Source: Castellaniella sp. (GTDB taxonomy: Bacteria; Pseudomonadota; Gammaproteobacteria; Burkholderiales; Burkholderiaceae_B). Taken from it: a stretch of DNA of 64,000 nucleotides. The notes under the pieces were generated by a model, which had not been told where the DNA came from, searched no databases, and saw only the letters and a list, made by a program, of their open reading frames with translations. The stretch spans positions 248,001 through 312,000 of the forward strand of contig NZ_SCQN01000046.1 in assembly GCF_004321985.1 (NCBI RefSeq), read 5' to 3'. Position numbers and translations under genes: made by a program. Below, in pieces: positions 24,846 to 32,883 of the stretch; position 1 is the stretch's first letter, and each line of letters begins with the position of its first letter.

Positions 24846-25289
24846 TTACATCTCCTCGGGACCCAGGTCGGCGTCCTGAACAAACTTCCGCTGTGCGTCG
24901 ATGATCTCGATGTTGTTGTGCACGACTTCCACTGCATTCCGGCTCTCATCCCTCGCCCGCGACCGGGTGGGTGACAGAAATGTGTGAAAGATCGTCTGAT
25001 CCAAATAGTTGATCCAGATCTCGCTGCCGAACTGGGCGGTGGGTCGCTCGGTGATGGTCAACGTGTCTTGCGAGTCCGGATACAACGCCTGCCAGACCTG
25101 CGTAAAATTCTGATAAAAATCCCAACCCATCACGGTCATCGTCCGGTTGATCACTATCCCTCTGAGGGGATCGTTATTGATCTGGCCCTGATCCAGCAGG
25201 GCCTTCGGTGGCTCCGGTTCCTGCGCGGCCGCCACCATGCTCAGAAGAGCCAGGGCAAGGGCACTGCACCGAAGACTGGAGAACCGCAC
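24846..25289 (-). CDS. csgE: Curli assembly chaperone CsgE
   Basis: A 147-residue periplasmic protein with a signal peptide to ~22 (VAAAQEPEP). The family pattern is clear: GIVINRTMTVMGWDFYQNFTQVWQ, then TLTITERPTAQFGSEIWINYLDQTIFHTFLSPTR. CsgE caps CsgG from the periplasm and feeds it curli subunits. It is the first gene of the csgEFGBAH run; no csgD regulator is next to it. The C-terminal extension (VEVVHNNIEIIDAQRKFVQDADLGPEEM) fits the family length. Confidence 0.93.
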   Translation of the reverse strand: MRFSSLRCSALALALLSMVAAAQEPEPPKALLDQGQINNDPLRGIVINRTMTVMGWDFYQNFTQVWQALYPDSQDTLTITERPTAQFGSEIWINYLDQTIFHTFLSPTRSRARDESRNAVEVVHNNIEIIDAQRKFVQDADLGPEEM

Positions 25290-25342
25290 GGCGAACCTCC
25301 TGTGTCAGGACGAAACATTTGCTGAGCGTTTCGAACCGTGAT

Positions 25343-25425
25343 GTGTAGACACGATGGTACGAGTCAGCAAAATCCGCACCCATAGGGTGGATACGCTAGA
25401 CCGTTTGTCTGGAAGGGGTCTACAC
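25343..25425 (-). promoter_or_regulatory. Operator-like inverted repeats upstream of csgE
   Basis: GTGTAGAC (25343-25350) and its complement GTCTACAC (25418-25425) flank a compact palindrome CACCC-ATA-GGGTG (25377-25389). All lie 54-136 bp upstream of the csgE start, where a regulator of the curli/PNAG run would bind. The binding protein is not known; the LuxR protein at 14421-15290 is a candidate. No convincing promoter hexamers were fixed. Confidence 0.35.
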
Positions 25426-25475
25426 CTCAACCAAATGGACTAATCAATCACATTATTTGGCTGAGTGTCGAGCGT

Positions 25476-25604
25476 GACGGGCCATCAGATTCGACTGAGA
25501 CGCTGGTGCTCAGCGATCAGGATCGTGTCGCCATTGCCAGTCGTTCCGGGGGCGGCCTGTTTCAGGCGCTCGCGGCGCAGGCATTCATCGGCGTGCTGGT
25601 CGTT
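25476..25604 (+). pseudogene. Fragment of a second atpI gene
   Basis: In frame from 25476 the translation contains LSDQDRVAIASRS and GLFQALAAQA. Over 33 residues it matches the N-terminal part of the intact AtpI (LSDQDRVRIARRS, GLFQALSAQA) with 23 identities by hand count, and the DNA also aligns. The likeness stops abruptly after codon 25602-25604; the next bases belong to the oxidase gene on the other strand, whose last codons overlap the fragment. It has no start of its own kind and no membrane helices, so it cannot be functional. It marks an old recombination joint. Confidence 0.8.
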
Positions 25605-26706
25605 CCAGCTTCCCGCATACATCCTCAGCAATCGCCAACGATGCTGTCAGCCCCGGCGATTCGATGCCATACAGATTCACCAGGCCGGTGATGCCGTGTA
25701 CGCGGGCATCCTGCAGGACGAAATCGGCCTCTTTGCCGGTCGTGCTGACGAGCTTGGGCCGTATTCCGCAGTAATCGGGATGCAGCGAGTTGTCGGGCAG
25801 CTCCGGCCAGTAGCGGCGGATGGATGCATAGAAGTGCTCCGACCGGCGAGGGTCGACGCTGTAGTCTCCAGGAGCGTCCATCCACTCGACGTCCGGGCCG
25901 AAACGGGCGCGCCCAGCCAGATCCAGTGTCAGGTGTACCCCCAGTCCACCGGGCTCCGGAATGGGATAGATCAGGTGCGAAAAGGGCGCGCGCGTGGCCA
26001 GCGCGTAGTAGTTGCCTTTGGCGTAGCGGCCCTCGGGAATGGTGGCGACATCCAGCCCGTGGATACGGTGAGCGAGCGGGATGGCCTGCAGCCCGGCCGC
26101 GTTCACGACGCGCCGCGCGAGCAGCTCCATGGGCTCGTCGCCGCCCACCTGCAGGCGGACGCCGTCGGTGGTGATCACCGCCGCGTCAACGGGTGAGCGT
26201 AGCGCCACCACACCACCCGCAGCTTCGAGATCACCCTGCAGAGCCAGCATGTAGCCGTGGCTGTCCACAATGCCGGTGGACGGCGACCAGAGCGCGGCCG
26301 TGCAATGCAGGTCAGGCTCGCGGGCGCGGGCGGCGCCGGCGTCCAGCCATTGCAGGTTGGTCACGCCGTTGCCTTCGGCGCTCGCCTTCAGGTGGCGCAG
26401 GGCGTCGAGTTGCGAGGGCTGGGTGGCGACAATGAGCTTGCCGCAGTTCTTGTGGGCCACACCGTGTTGTTTGCAGTAGGCGTAAAGGGCGAGCCGCCCC
26501 TGCACGCACAGGTGGGCCTTCAGCGAGCCCTGTGGATAGTAGATCCCGGCGTGGATGACTTCGCTGTTGCGCGAGCTGGTCTGCGTGCCGATGGCATCCG
26601 CCGCCTCCAGCACGATGGTTTCCCAGCCGCGTCGTGCACAGGCGCGCGCCACGGCCAGCCCGACCACGCCCGCGCCGATCACGACGCAATCCACCCTGTC
26701 AGTCAT
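25585..26706 (-). CDS. FAD-dependent 2-hydroxyacid oxidase (L-2-hydroxyglutarate oxidase-like)
   Basis: A 373-residue DAO-family flavoenzyme. The dinucleotide motif is [36 protein letters not shown]. The LhgO-type signature [28 protein letters not shown] follows, then [46 protein letters not shown] and the C-terminal [17 protein letters not shown]. These mark the L-2-hydroxyglutarate oxidase group, so a 2-hydroxyacid is the likely substrate, though not necessarily 2-hydroxyglutarate. The last eight or so residues (KLERPARR) come from the adjoining atpI fragment. It overlaps the GntR gene by 8 bases. Confidence 0.82.
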   Translation of the reverse strand: MTDRVDCVVIGAGVVGLAVARACARRGWETIVLEAADAIGTQTSSRNSEVIHAGIYYPQGSLKAHLCVQGRLALYAYCKQHGVAHKNCGKLIVATQPSQLDALRHLKASAEGNGVTNLQWLDAGAARAREPDLHCTAALWSPSTGIVDSHGYMLALQGDLEAAGGVVALRSPVDAAVITTDGVRLQVGGDEPMELLARRVVNAAGLQAIPLAHRIHGLDVATIPEGRYAKGNYYALATRAPFSHLIYPIPEPGGLGVHLTLDLAGRARFGPDVEWMDAPGDYSVDPRRSEHFYASIRRYWPELPDNSLHPDYCGIRPKLVSTTGKEADFVLQDARVHGITGLVNLYGIESPGLTASLAIAEDVCGKLERPARR

Positions 26707-27370
26707 GGCTGATCGGCTCCCCGTGGCGTGCTTCCCAGAGGCGGCGCGTCGGCTGCATGTGCTCCACCACCAGGGTTTCGAGCGTGGCCCTGTCCTGGTG
26801 TTCGATGGCGGCGATCATCGCCGCGTGATCCTGCATGGCCTGCAGGAGCCACTTGCGCTCGGCAATGCCGTATGAGCGGATGGGGTTGGAGGCCTCGGTG
26901 TAGAAGCGGATGGCCTTGCAGAGTTCCGTGTTCTGGCACAGATCGAAGAGCGCATCATGGAATTCGTCGTTGAGCTGGTGAATCAGGTCCGTGTTCGCCC
27001 CCACGGTGGCGGCCGCTGCATGGCGCACGTGGATTTCCTTGAGTGCGGCCAGGTCTTGCGCGCGTACCGGCAGCGGCATGATGTGGGCCGCATCGCGTTG
27101 CAACAAGGCGCGCATGTGGTAGATCTCGCGCACCTCTTGGGCAGTGAAGTCCTTGACGCGCGCGGATCTTGAACGGGGTTTGGTGACCAGCCGCCGTACC
27201 GTAAGTTCCCGCAGCGCCGAGCGCACGACGTGGCGCTTGGCCTCGAAACGGGCCATCAGCGCGTCCTCGATGAGTTCCTGGTTGGGGCGCAGGCGTCCGA
27301 AGATGATGTCGGACTCGATGTGCTCCACCACATCGTTGACCGATGCGGAAACGGTCTGGGCAGACGTCAT
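26699..27370 (-). CDS. GntR-family regulator, FCD type
   Basis: A 223-residue regulator. The winged helix is near the N-terminus ([49 protein letters not shown]), followed by the helical FCD ligand domain with its metal residues (a D, then HxxxH-type pairs around [11 protein letters not shown] and [12 protein letters not shown]). ATG 27370 is chosen because it overlaps the stop of the upstream MBL gene as ATGA; longer forms to 27406 would run into that gene. It lies between the MBL gene and the oxidase gene and likely controls both them and the divergent ABC operon, through the palindromes near 28078 and 28213. Confidence 0.87.
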   Translation of the reverse strand: MTSAQTVSASVNDVVEHIESDIIFGRLRPNQELIEDALMARFEAKRHVVRSALRELTVRRLVTKPRSRSARVKDFTAQEVREIYHMRALLQRDAAHIMPLPVRAQDLAALKEIHVRHAAAATVGANTDLIHQLNDEFHDALFDLCQNTELCKAIRFYTEASNPIRSYGIAERKWLLQAMQDHAAMIAAIEHQDRATLETLVVEHMQPTRRLWEARHGEPISHD

Positions 27371-28059
27371 CGTACGATCAGTTCGAGGCGGGTGGGCTCG
27401 TCCCATACCCAGCCGGCGGGTGTCCTGCGCAGTTCGGGATAGTGGCCCGGCACCACGACGTCCGCGTGATCGGCGATCCAGCGCAGAGTGGAAGCGGAAC
27501 GATGGGCGGGGTCGAACTCGCTGGCGGATGTAGCTTGTGCGAGCTCCCGGTAGGTCTTGCAGGCATCACCGGCGATGACGACGCGCTGTCCGGTGTCTTG
27601 TGTGTAGTACAGCAGGTAGCTGCCTGGCGTGTGGCCGGGTGCATGGCGGTAGTGCAGGCCGGGCAGGAGCTCGCCTTCCTCGTCGTGCAGGAGTTCGAGC
27701 TTGCGCTGGGCAAAGTAGGTGTTCATGCCGATGCTGCAGAAGGGATCCTCGGCAGCGGGGTGCCAGGCGTAGTCCCATTCGGCGGCGCCGACATAGATCG
27801 TCGCGTTCGGGAAGAGGTCGGCGTTGTTCGCATGGTCGAAATGCAGGTGCGAAAGGAACACGGTCCGGATGGACTCGGGGGTGAGGCCCTCTTGCTGGAG
27901 CGCCTTCAGCACCTGAAGGCGGGTGCAGTGGTGGCCGGTATCGAACAGGACAGGGTCGTGACCGCTTGCACGCAGAAGCACGACGGTGGAGAACCCGAAG
28001 AACCCCTCTTTGAAGCGCAGGCTGTTGCCCTCGACCAATACTGTATGGGTGATGGACAC
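27367..28059 (-). CDS. Metallo-beta-lactamase-fold hydrolase, lactonase-like
   Basis: A 230-residue enzyme with the metal site HLHFDH (SHLHFDHANNADLFPNATIYVGAAEWDYAW) and further ligands in APGHTPGSYLLYY, IAGDACKT and VVPGHYPE. The pattern is closest, from memory, to the N-acyl homoserine lactonase group of MBL proteins, which open lactone rings. GTG 28059 is chosen because AGGAG lies 6 bases upstream; the longer in-frame TTG start at 28086 lies within the operator. It is the first gene of the lactonase-regulator-oxidase unit, divergent from the ABC importer. Confidence 0.78.
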   Translation of the reverse strand: MSITHTVLVEGNSLRFKEGFFGFSTVVLLRASGHDPVLFDTGHHCTRLQVLKALQQEGLTPESIRTVFLSHLHFDHANNADLFPNATIYVGAAEWDYAWHPAAEDPFCSIGMNTYFAQRKLELLHDEEGELLPGLHYRHAPGHTPGSYLLYYTQDTGQRVVIAGDACKTYRELAQATSASEFDPAHRSASTLRWIADHADVVVPGHYPELRRTPAGWVWDEPTRLELIVR

Positions 28060-28077
28060 TGCACTCTCCTGGACCTC

Positions 28078-28103
28078 TATTATCAATAGTAGTATCGATA
28101 ATA
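28078..28103. promoter_or_regulatory. Palindromic operator for the GntR/FCD regulator, site 1
   Basis: Arms TATTATCAATA (28078-28088) and TATCGATAATA (28093-28103) form an inverted repeat with one mismatch around GTAG. It lies just upstream of the MBL gene's ribosome site, and its half-sites recur at 28213. AT-rich palindromes of this sort in a divergent promoter region fit an FCD-type GntR operator. Confidence 0.6.
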
Positions 28104-28212
28104 TCCCGGCGTGCGGCTGGTGTCACGTCCCCCTATAGCCTCGTCTTCATATCAGTCCAAACACCCCGGACTTTCCCTAATCATCAGTATCGAAAGCTTG
28201 CGGAACGGTCAT

Positions 28213-28233
28213 TATTGATAATAGTATCGATAA
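28213..28233. promoter_or_regulatory. Palindromic operator for the GntR/FCD regulator, site 2
   Basis: TATTGATAATA (28213-28223) and TATCGATAA (28225-28233) repeat the half-sites of site 1, about 135 bp away. It sits 30-50 bp upstream of the binding-protein start at 28263, where it would block or aid transcription of the importer operon. Paired sites would allow looping across the divergent region. Confidence 0.6.
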
Positions 28234-28262
28234 ACATTGGGTCTCTCAGGAGGGTCTCCGTA

Positions 28263-29516
28263 ATGCGTATATTCAAACGGGTAGGACGCGCGGCGCTGGT
28301 GTGCGCGGCCATGGGCTGTCTGCTGGGTGGTGTTGCCTCGGCGGCAGACACGGTGAAGATCGGTGTCATCGAGCCCATGAGCGGCAATGCGGCCAGCGTG
28401 GGGGCCTCTGCCAAGGCGGGCATCGAGGTCGCCATGGACATCATCAACAACGCCCACTCTGATCTGGGCGACATCCTGCTCGCCAAGGACGCGGGTCTCA
28501 AGAACCTGGGCGGCGCCAAGGTGCAGGTCGTGTTTGCGGACAACCAGGGCTCGCCTTCGGCCGGGCAGAACCAGGCCTTGCGGCTCATCACGCAGGAACA
28601 CGTGACGGCGCTGGTGGGTGCCTATCAGTCGGGCATCACGCTCACGGCCAGTGCCGTGGCTGAACGCTACGGTGTGCCCTTTGTGAACGGCGCTTCCGTC
28701 GCATCGAACCTGACCGAGCGCGGCTACAAATGGTTCTTCAGAACCACGCCGATCGCCACCGATATCGCCAACGTCTACATGAGCTTCCTCAAGGACATGA
28801 AGTCGCGGGGCAAGAAGGTGGACAACCTCGCCATCGTCTACGAGAACACCGATTACGGTACGTCCATTTCCAATGTGCTCTCGGCCGCCGCCAAGCGCGA
28901 CGGGTTCAACGTCATCAGCAACCTTGCCTACAGCGCGAATACGTCCGACGTATCGTCCACCGTGCTGCAACTGAAGAACGTCAAGCCCGATGCCGTCATC
29001 TTCGTGAGCTACACGTCCGACGCCATCCTCTACGCCAAGACGATGAAGTCGCTCGATTACAAGCCGCCCATCCTGATCGGCGATGATTCGGGTTTCTCGG
29101 ATCCCACCTTCATCAAGACGGTTGGGGCAGATGTCCAGGGTGTGCTGAATCGTTCTGTCTGGAGTACCGGCAAGCCGGGGTCGGCCACCTACCTCATCAA
29201 TGAGATGTACAAGAAGAAGACCGGCGCCGAACTGGATACCTCCACGGCGCGCATCATGCAGGCCTTCTTTGTCCTGGCCGATGCGATCAATCGTGCGGGC
29301 TCCACCGACCCCGCCAAGATCCAGGCAGCGCTCAAGGCCACGGACATCAAACCGCCGCAGCTGATCGTGGGCTTCAAGGGTGTCAAGTTCAATGACCAGG
29401 GTCAGAATGTGCTGGCATCGGCGGTCATGATCCAGTTGCACGGCGACCGCTACGTCGAGGTCTGGCCCAAGGAGAAGGCCACGGCAGAGCTTCAGCTGCC
29501 CTACAAGGGCTGGTAA
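28263..29516 (+). CDS. Branched-chain-amino-acid-type ABC transporter binding protein
   Basis: A 417-residue periplasmic binding protein (Peripla_BP_6, Liv type). The start ATG 28263 has an AGGAGGG ribosome site 9 bases upstream; the frame runs further up, but through the operator. The signal peptide ends near ASAAD (residue ~28). Family segments are VKIGVIEPMSGNAASVGASAKAGIEVAMDIIN, QGSPSAGQNQALRLITQEHVTALVGAYQSG and FVNGASVASNLTERGYKWFFRT. It is the first gene of a five-gene importer operon. The substrate is unknown; the neighbouring lactonase and hydroxyacid oxidase suggest a lactone or hydroxyacid rather than leucine. Confidence 0.9.
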   Translation: MRIFKRVGRAALVCAAMGCLLGGVASAADTVKIGVIEPMSGNAASVGASAKAGIEVAMDIINNAHSDLGDILLAKDAGLKNLGGAKVQVVFADNQGSPSAGQNQALRLITQEHVTALVGAYQSGITLTASAVAERYGVPFVNGASVASNLTERGYKWFFRTTPIATDIANVYMSFLKDMKSRGKKVDNLAIVYENTDYGTSISNVLSAAAKRDGFNVISNLAYSANTSDVSSTVLQLKNVKPDAVIFVSYTSDAILYAKTMKSLDYKPPILIGDDSGFSDPTFIKTVGADVQGVLNRSVWSTGKPGSATYLINEMYKKKTGAELDTSTARIMQAFFVLADAINRAGSTDPAKIQAALKATDIKPPQLIVGFKGVKFNDQGQNVLASAVMIQLHGDRYVEVWPKEKATAELQLPYKGW

Positions 29517-29528
29517 TTTTCGCGGGTC

Positions 29529-30398
29529 ATGGCCAGCAGCATCCTTCTCCAGGTCGTTGTGGGCGGTCTCCTGCTGGGGGCCGTCTACGCGCTGTTCTCG
29601 TCCGGGTTGACACTCATCTGGGGCATGATGAATGTGATCAACTTTGCGCATGGCGACTTCGTCATGTTGGGCATGTATGTGGCCTTCGTTGTCTGGCATG
29701 CGCTGGGCGGCGGTCCCTGGCTGGCTGTGCCGCTGGCTGCCGTTCTGCTCGCCCTGCTCGGCATCCTGGTATATCTGCTGCTCGTGCGGCGCATCATGAA
29801 GGGTTCCGTGCTCTCGCAGATCATCGGCACCTTCGGCCTGGCGCTGCTGCTGCGGTATTCGGTGTTCTGGTACTTCGGGGCCAATTTCGAGTCCCTGCCC
29901 AGCAACCTGGCGGGCGGCACCTACGATCTGGCGGGGCTGCGTATCGAGGGATCGCGCCTGCTCGCGGGGGTGGTGGCGCTGCTGGTGACGGCGGGCCTGC
30001 ATCTGCTTCTCACGCGCACGCGGGTCGGCAGCCAGATGATGGCCGTGTCGGAGGATGCCTCGGCGGCGCAACTGATGGGGATACGTCCCGAGCGCATGCA
30101 GGCACTGGCGTGGGGGCTCGCCATCGGCGCTACCGGGATTGCCGGCGCCCTGATCGCCAATTTCTTCTATATCTCGCCCACGGTGGGCGAGTCCCTGGTG
30201 ATCATCGCCTTCGTCACAGTGGCGCTGGGCGGCTTCGGCAGCATCCCGGGGGCATTGATTGCCGGCTTGCTGATCGGGCTGATCGAGTCCTTGTCTGCCT
30301 ATCTGGTGGGACCCGCCTATAAGGATGTGGTGGTGTATGCCGTTTTCGTGGCGGTCCTGTGGTTCCGGCCGCAGGGCCTGATGGGCAAGGCCGTATGA
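29529..30398 (+). CDS. ABC transporter permease, LivH type
   Basis: A 289-residue inner-membrane permease with about eight hydrophobic segments. The LivH pattern is clear at the N-terminus (LLQVVVGGLLLGAVYALFSSGLTLIWGMMNVINFAHGDFVMLGMYVAF), and the coupling-helix region is MAVSEDASAAQLMGIRPERMQALAWGLAIGATGIAGAL. It pairs with the LivM-type permease, whose start overlaps its stop by 4 bases (ATGA). Confidence 0.93.
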   Translation: MASSILLQVVVGGLLLGAVYALFSSGLTLIWGMMNVINFAHGDFVMLGMYVAFVVWHALGGGPWLAVPLAAVLLALLGILVYLLLVRRIMKGSVLSQIIGTFGLALLLRYSVFWYFGANFESLPSNLAGGTYDLAGLRIEGSRLLAGVVALLVTAGLHLLLTRTRVGSQMMAVSEDASAAQLMGIRPERMQALAWGLAIGATGIAGALIANFFYISPTVGESLVIIAFVTVALGGFGSIPGALIAGLLIGLIESLSAYLVGPAYKDVVVYAVFVAVLWFRPQGLMGKAV

Positions 30399-31369
30399 CG
30401 CGCCGCGGGACGGTCGTTCTGGTGCTGGCATGCGTGCTCGCCCTCGTGTACCCGCTTGTGGTGGGGTCGCCGTTCTGGCAGCGCATTGGTGCGTTGGTGC
30501 TGCTCTACGCGATTGGCGCTTCTGCGTGGAACATCGTGGGCGGCTATGCCGGACAGGTGTCCTTCGGCCACGCGCTGTTCTTCGGCTGCGGCGCCTACAG
30601 CGGCTTGCTGGTTTTCCATTATTTGCAGTGGCCGCCGGTGGTGGGGGTTCCCATCGGGATCGCGGCGAGCGTGCTGATTGCCTTCGTCATCGGGGTGCCA
30701 ACCCTGCGCCTGTCGGGGCACTACTTCAGCATGGCCACAATTGCCGTCGCCGAGCTGGTGCGGCTGATCGTCGTCAACAGCGACAGCGTGGGCGGTGCGG
30801 GCGGCCTGATGGGGCCGGCCATGCCGCGCTCCGTCCTGGATCTGACCTTCCGGTCTTCGGTGCCCTACTACTACCTGTTCCTGGCCATCCTGACGCTCAC
30901 GCTGCTGGTCACCTGGTGGATCTCGCGGCACCGTATCGGCTACTATCTGCGCGCCATCAAGGACTCCGAGCGCGCCGCGCGTTCTCTGGGGGTGCAGGCC
31001 AGCGGCTACAAGCTCTCTGCCTTCATCGTGAGCGCCATTTTCACCAGCATCGCCGGTAGCCTCTACGCGATCCTGTTCGGTTTCGTCGATCCCGATTCCG
31101 GTTTTGGCCTGTTGCTGTCGGTCAAGCTGGTGATATTGGCAGCCCTGGGCGGCGCAGGTCTGCTGTTCGGACCGCTGGTGGGTGCCCTCATTCTGATTCC
31201 GCTGGAAGAGGTCAGCAACAGCTTGCTGGGCGGTGGCGGCCAGGGGCTCACCTTCGTCCTGTATGGCTTCATCATCGTGCTGATTGCCTGCTTCCAGCCC
31301 AACGGCGTGCTGGCGCTGCTCACGGGGCGCGGTGGGCGCAAGCGCCCGGGGGGCGAGCATGTTTCTTGA
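30395..31369 (+). CDS. ABC transporter permease, LivM type
   Basis: A 324-residue permease with many membrane segments. LivM hallmarks are ALFFGCGAYSGLL near residue 62, GVPTLRLSGHYFSMATIAVAELVRLI, and the coupling segment GYYLRAIKDSERAARSLGVQASGYKLSAF. ATG 30395 is set by the 4-base overlap with the LivH gene. It overlaps the next gene by 11 bases. The C-terminus is basic (GRGGRKRPGGEHVS). Confidence 0.93.
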   Translation: MTRRGTVVLVLACVLALVYPLVVGSPFWQRIGALVLLYAIGASAWNIVGGYAGQVSFGHALFFGCGAYSGLLVFHYLQWPPVVGVPIGIAASVLIAFVIGVPTLRLSGHYFSMATIAVAELVRLIVVNSDSVGGAGGLMGPAMPRSVLDLTFRSSVPYYYLFLAILTLTLLVTWWISRHRIGYYLRAIKDSERAARSLGVQASGYKLSAFIVSAIFTSIAGSLYAILFGFVDPDSGFGLLLSVKLVILAALGGAGLLFGPLVGALILIPLEEVSNSLLGGGGQGLTFVLYGFIIVLIACFQPNGVLALLTGRGGRKRPGGEHVS

Positions 31370-32096
31370 GACCCGGCAGGTGGTGAAGAGCTTTCAGGGC
31401 TTCAAGGCAGTGGACGCGCTCTCGGTGAGCGTCACCGAGGGCGAGATCCTGGGCCTGATAGGCCCCAACGGAGCCGGCAAGTCGACGTTCTTCAGTTGCC
31501 TCACCGGTGATCTGCAGCCGACGTCAGGGGAGATTCTGTTCGACGGGAAGGTCATCACGCATCTTGCGCCCGAGCACCGGGCGCGGTTGGGCTTGGCGCG
31601 CTCCTTCCAGGTACCGCTCACGTTCGAACACATGACGGTGCTGGAAAACGTCATGGTCGGGGCTTTTCTCCACACGCGGGATGTGCGTGCCGCGCGTGCG
31701 AAAGCGCAGCAGGTGGTCGATCAGGTGGGCCTCGCCGCCATGGCCGACACCCCGGCGCGGGGGTTGGGGACGCCGAATCGCAAGCGCCTGGAAATTGCCC
31801 GCGCACTGGCGACGAATCCGCGCATCCTGCTGTTGGACGAAGCCATGGCGGGCCTGACCCCCACGGAAGTCAAATCGGCCATCGAGCTGGTGCGTGCGCT
31901 GCACGCGCAGGGCATCACGCTCATCATCGTCGAGCACGTCATGGAGGTCATCATGTCGCTCACCCACCGCGTCGTCGTCATGCATCAGGGGCGGCAGATT
32001 GCGATGGGCACGCCGCACGAGGTTGTGAATGACCCGCAGGTGGTCAGCGCCTATCTGGGCAAACGTGCGGCGCGTGCCGCTGCGGGCGCGTCATGA
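31359..32096 (+). CDS. ABC transporter ATP-binding protein, LivG type
   Basis: A 245-residue ATPase with Walker A GPNGAGKSTF, the LivG-type QVPLTFEHMTVLENVMVG segment, a signature region GLGTPNRKRLEIARALATNPRILLLDEAMAGL (the usual LSGGQ is altered to LGTPNRKR, as often in LivG), and the H-loop IIVEHVMEVI. ATG 31359 gives a protein starting MFLETRQVVKSFQG, the normal LivG start. It overlaps the LivM and LivF genes. Confidence 0.93.
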   Translation: MFLETRQVVKSFQGFKAVDALSVSVTEGEILGLIGPNGAGKSTFFSCLTGDLQPTSGEILFDGKVITHLAPEHRARLGLARSFQVPLTFEHMTVLENVMVGAFLHTRDVRAARAKAQQVVDQVGLAAMADTPARGLGTPNRKRLEIARALATNPRILLLDEAMAGLTPTEVKSAIELVRALHAQGITLIIVEHVMEVIMSLTHRVVVMHQGRQIAMGTPHEVVNDPQVVSAYLGKRAARAAAGAS

Positions 32097-32815
32097 ATGC
32101 GCCGCTTCTGAAAGTCGAATCGCTTGAAGTGCGCTACGGCGACCTGATCGGCGTGGCCGACGTGTCGCTCGAGGTCGCGTCGGGACAGGTGGTCGCGCTG
32201 CTGGGCACCAACGGAGCCGGCAAGACCACCACCCTGAACGCGATTGCGGGCCTCATCCCAAGCTCTGCGGGCCGCGTGGATTTCGATCAACAGACCCTGG
32301 TCGGGCAGCCCGCTTATGCCATCGTGCGCCGGGGGCTTGCGCTTGCGCCCGAGGGCTGGCATTTGTTCGTACAGCAGACTGTCGAGAACAATCTGCTCCT
32401 GGGGGCGACGGCGCTCAGGAATCGCGGCGAGACCTCGTCCATGCTGGACAGGGTCTACACGCTTTTTCCGAAGCTCGCCCAGCGGCGCAAGCAGCGGGCT
32501 GGCACGATGTCAGGGGGCGAGCGGCAGATGCTGGCGGTGGGTCGGGCGCTCATGAGCAAGCCCAAGCTGCTGCTGCTGGATGAGCCCAGTCTCGGGCTGG
32601 CGCCGGCCATCGTCGAGAACATGTATGCGGCTTTCGTTCAGTTGCATCATGAAGGCTTGACCCTTCTGCTCGCCGAGCAGGCAGTCGAGCTGGCACTCGA
32701 GGTCTCAGACTATGCCTATGTGCTGCAAGTGGGGCGCAGCGTGTACTCGGGACCTGCAGCGGAACTCGCACAGGACCCGAGGGTCCAGAAAAGCTATCTG
32801 GGGATTGGCGCGTAG
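32093..32815 (+). CDS. ABC transporter ATP-binding protein, LivF type
   Basis: A 240-residue ATPase with Walker A GTNGAGKTTT, signature MSGGERQMLAVGRALMSKPKLLLLDEPSLGLAP, and the LivF-specific LLLAEQAVELALEVSDYAYVLQVGR. It completes a full binding-protein/two-permease/two-ATPase importer. ATGA overlap with the LivG gene. No terminator is seen after it; the convergent dehydrogenase gene ends 68 bp away. Confidence 0.93.
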   Translation: MNAPLLKVESLEVRYGDLIGVADVSLEVASGQVVALLGTNGAGKTTTLNAIAGLIPSSAGRVDFDQQTLVGQPAYAIVRRGLALAPEGWHLFVQQTVENNLLLGATALRNRGETSSMLDRVYTLFPKLAQRRKQRAGTMSGGERQMLAVGRALMSKPKLLLLDEPSLGLAPAIVENMYAAFVQLHHEGLTLLLAEQAVELALEVSDYAYVLQVGRSVYSGPAAELAQDPRVQKSYLGIGA

Positions 32816-32883
32816 GGTGGTGGGCTTCGAAGCGAGGTGGGTGTCCATGTGATGGCTGCTCTCGCTTCTCCGGCCCTTCGCAG

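Noticed and set aside
28212-30431. A 739-codon open frame on the minus strand opposite the Liv-type genes
   Set aside because: It mirrors the GC-rich third positions of well-supported genes on the plus strand and shows no domain, signal or ribosome site.
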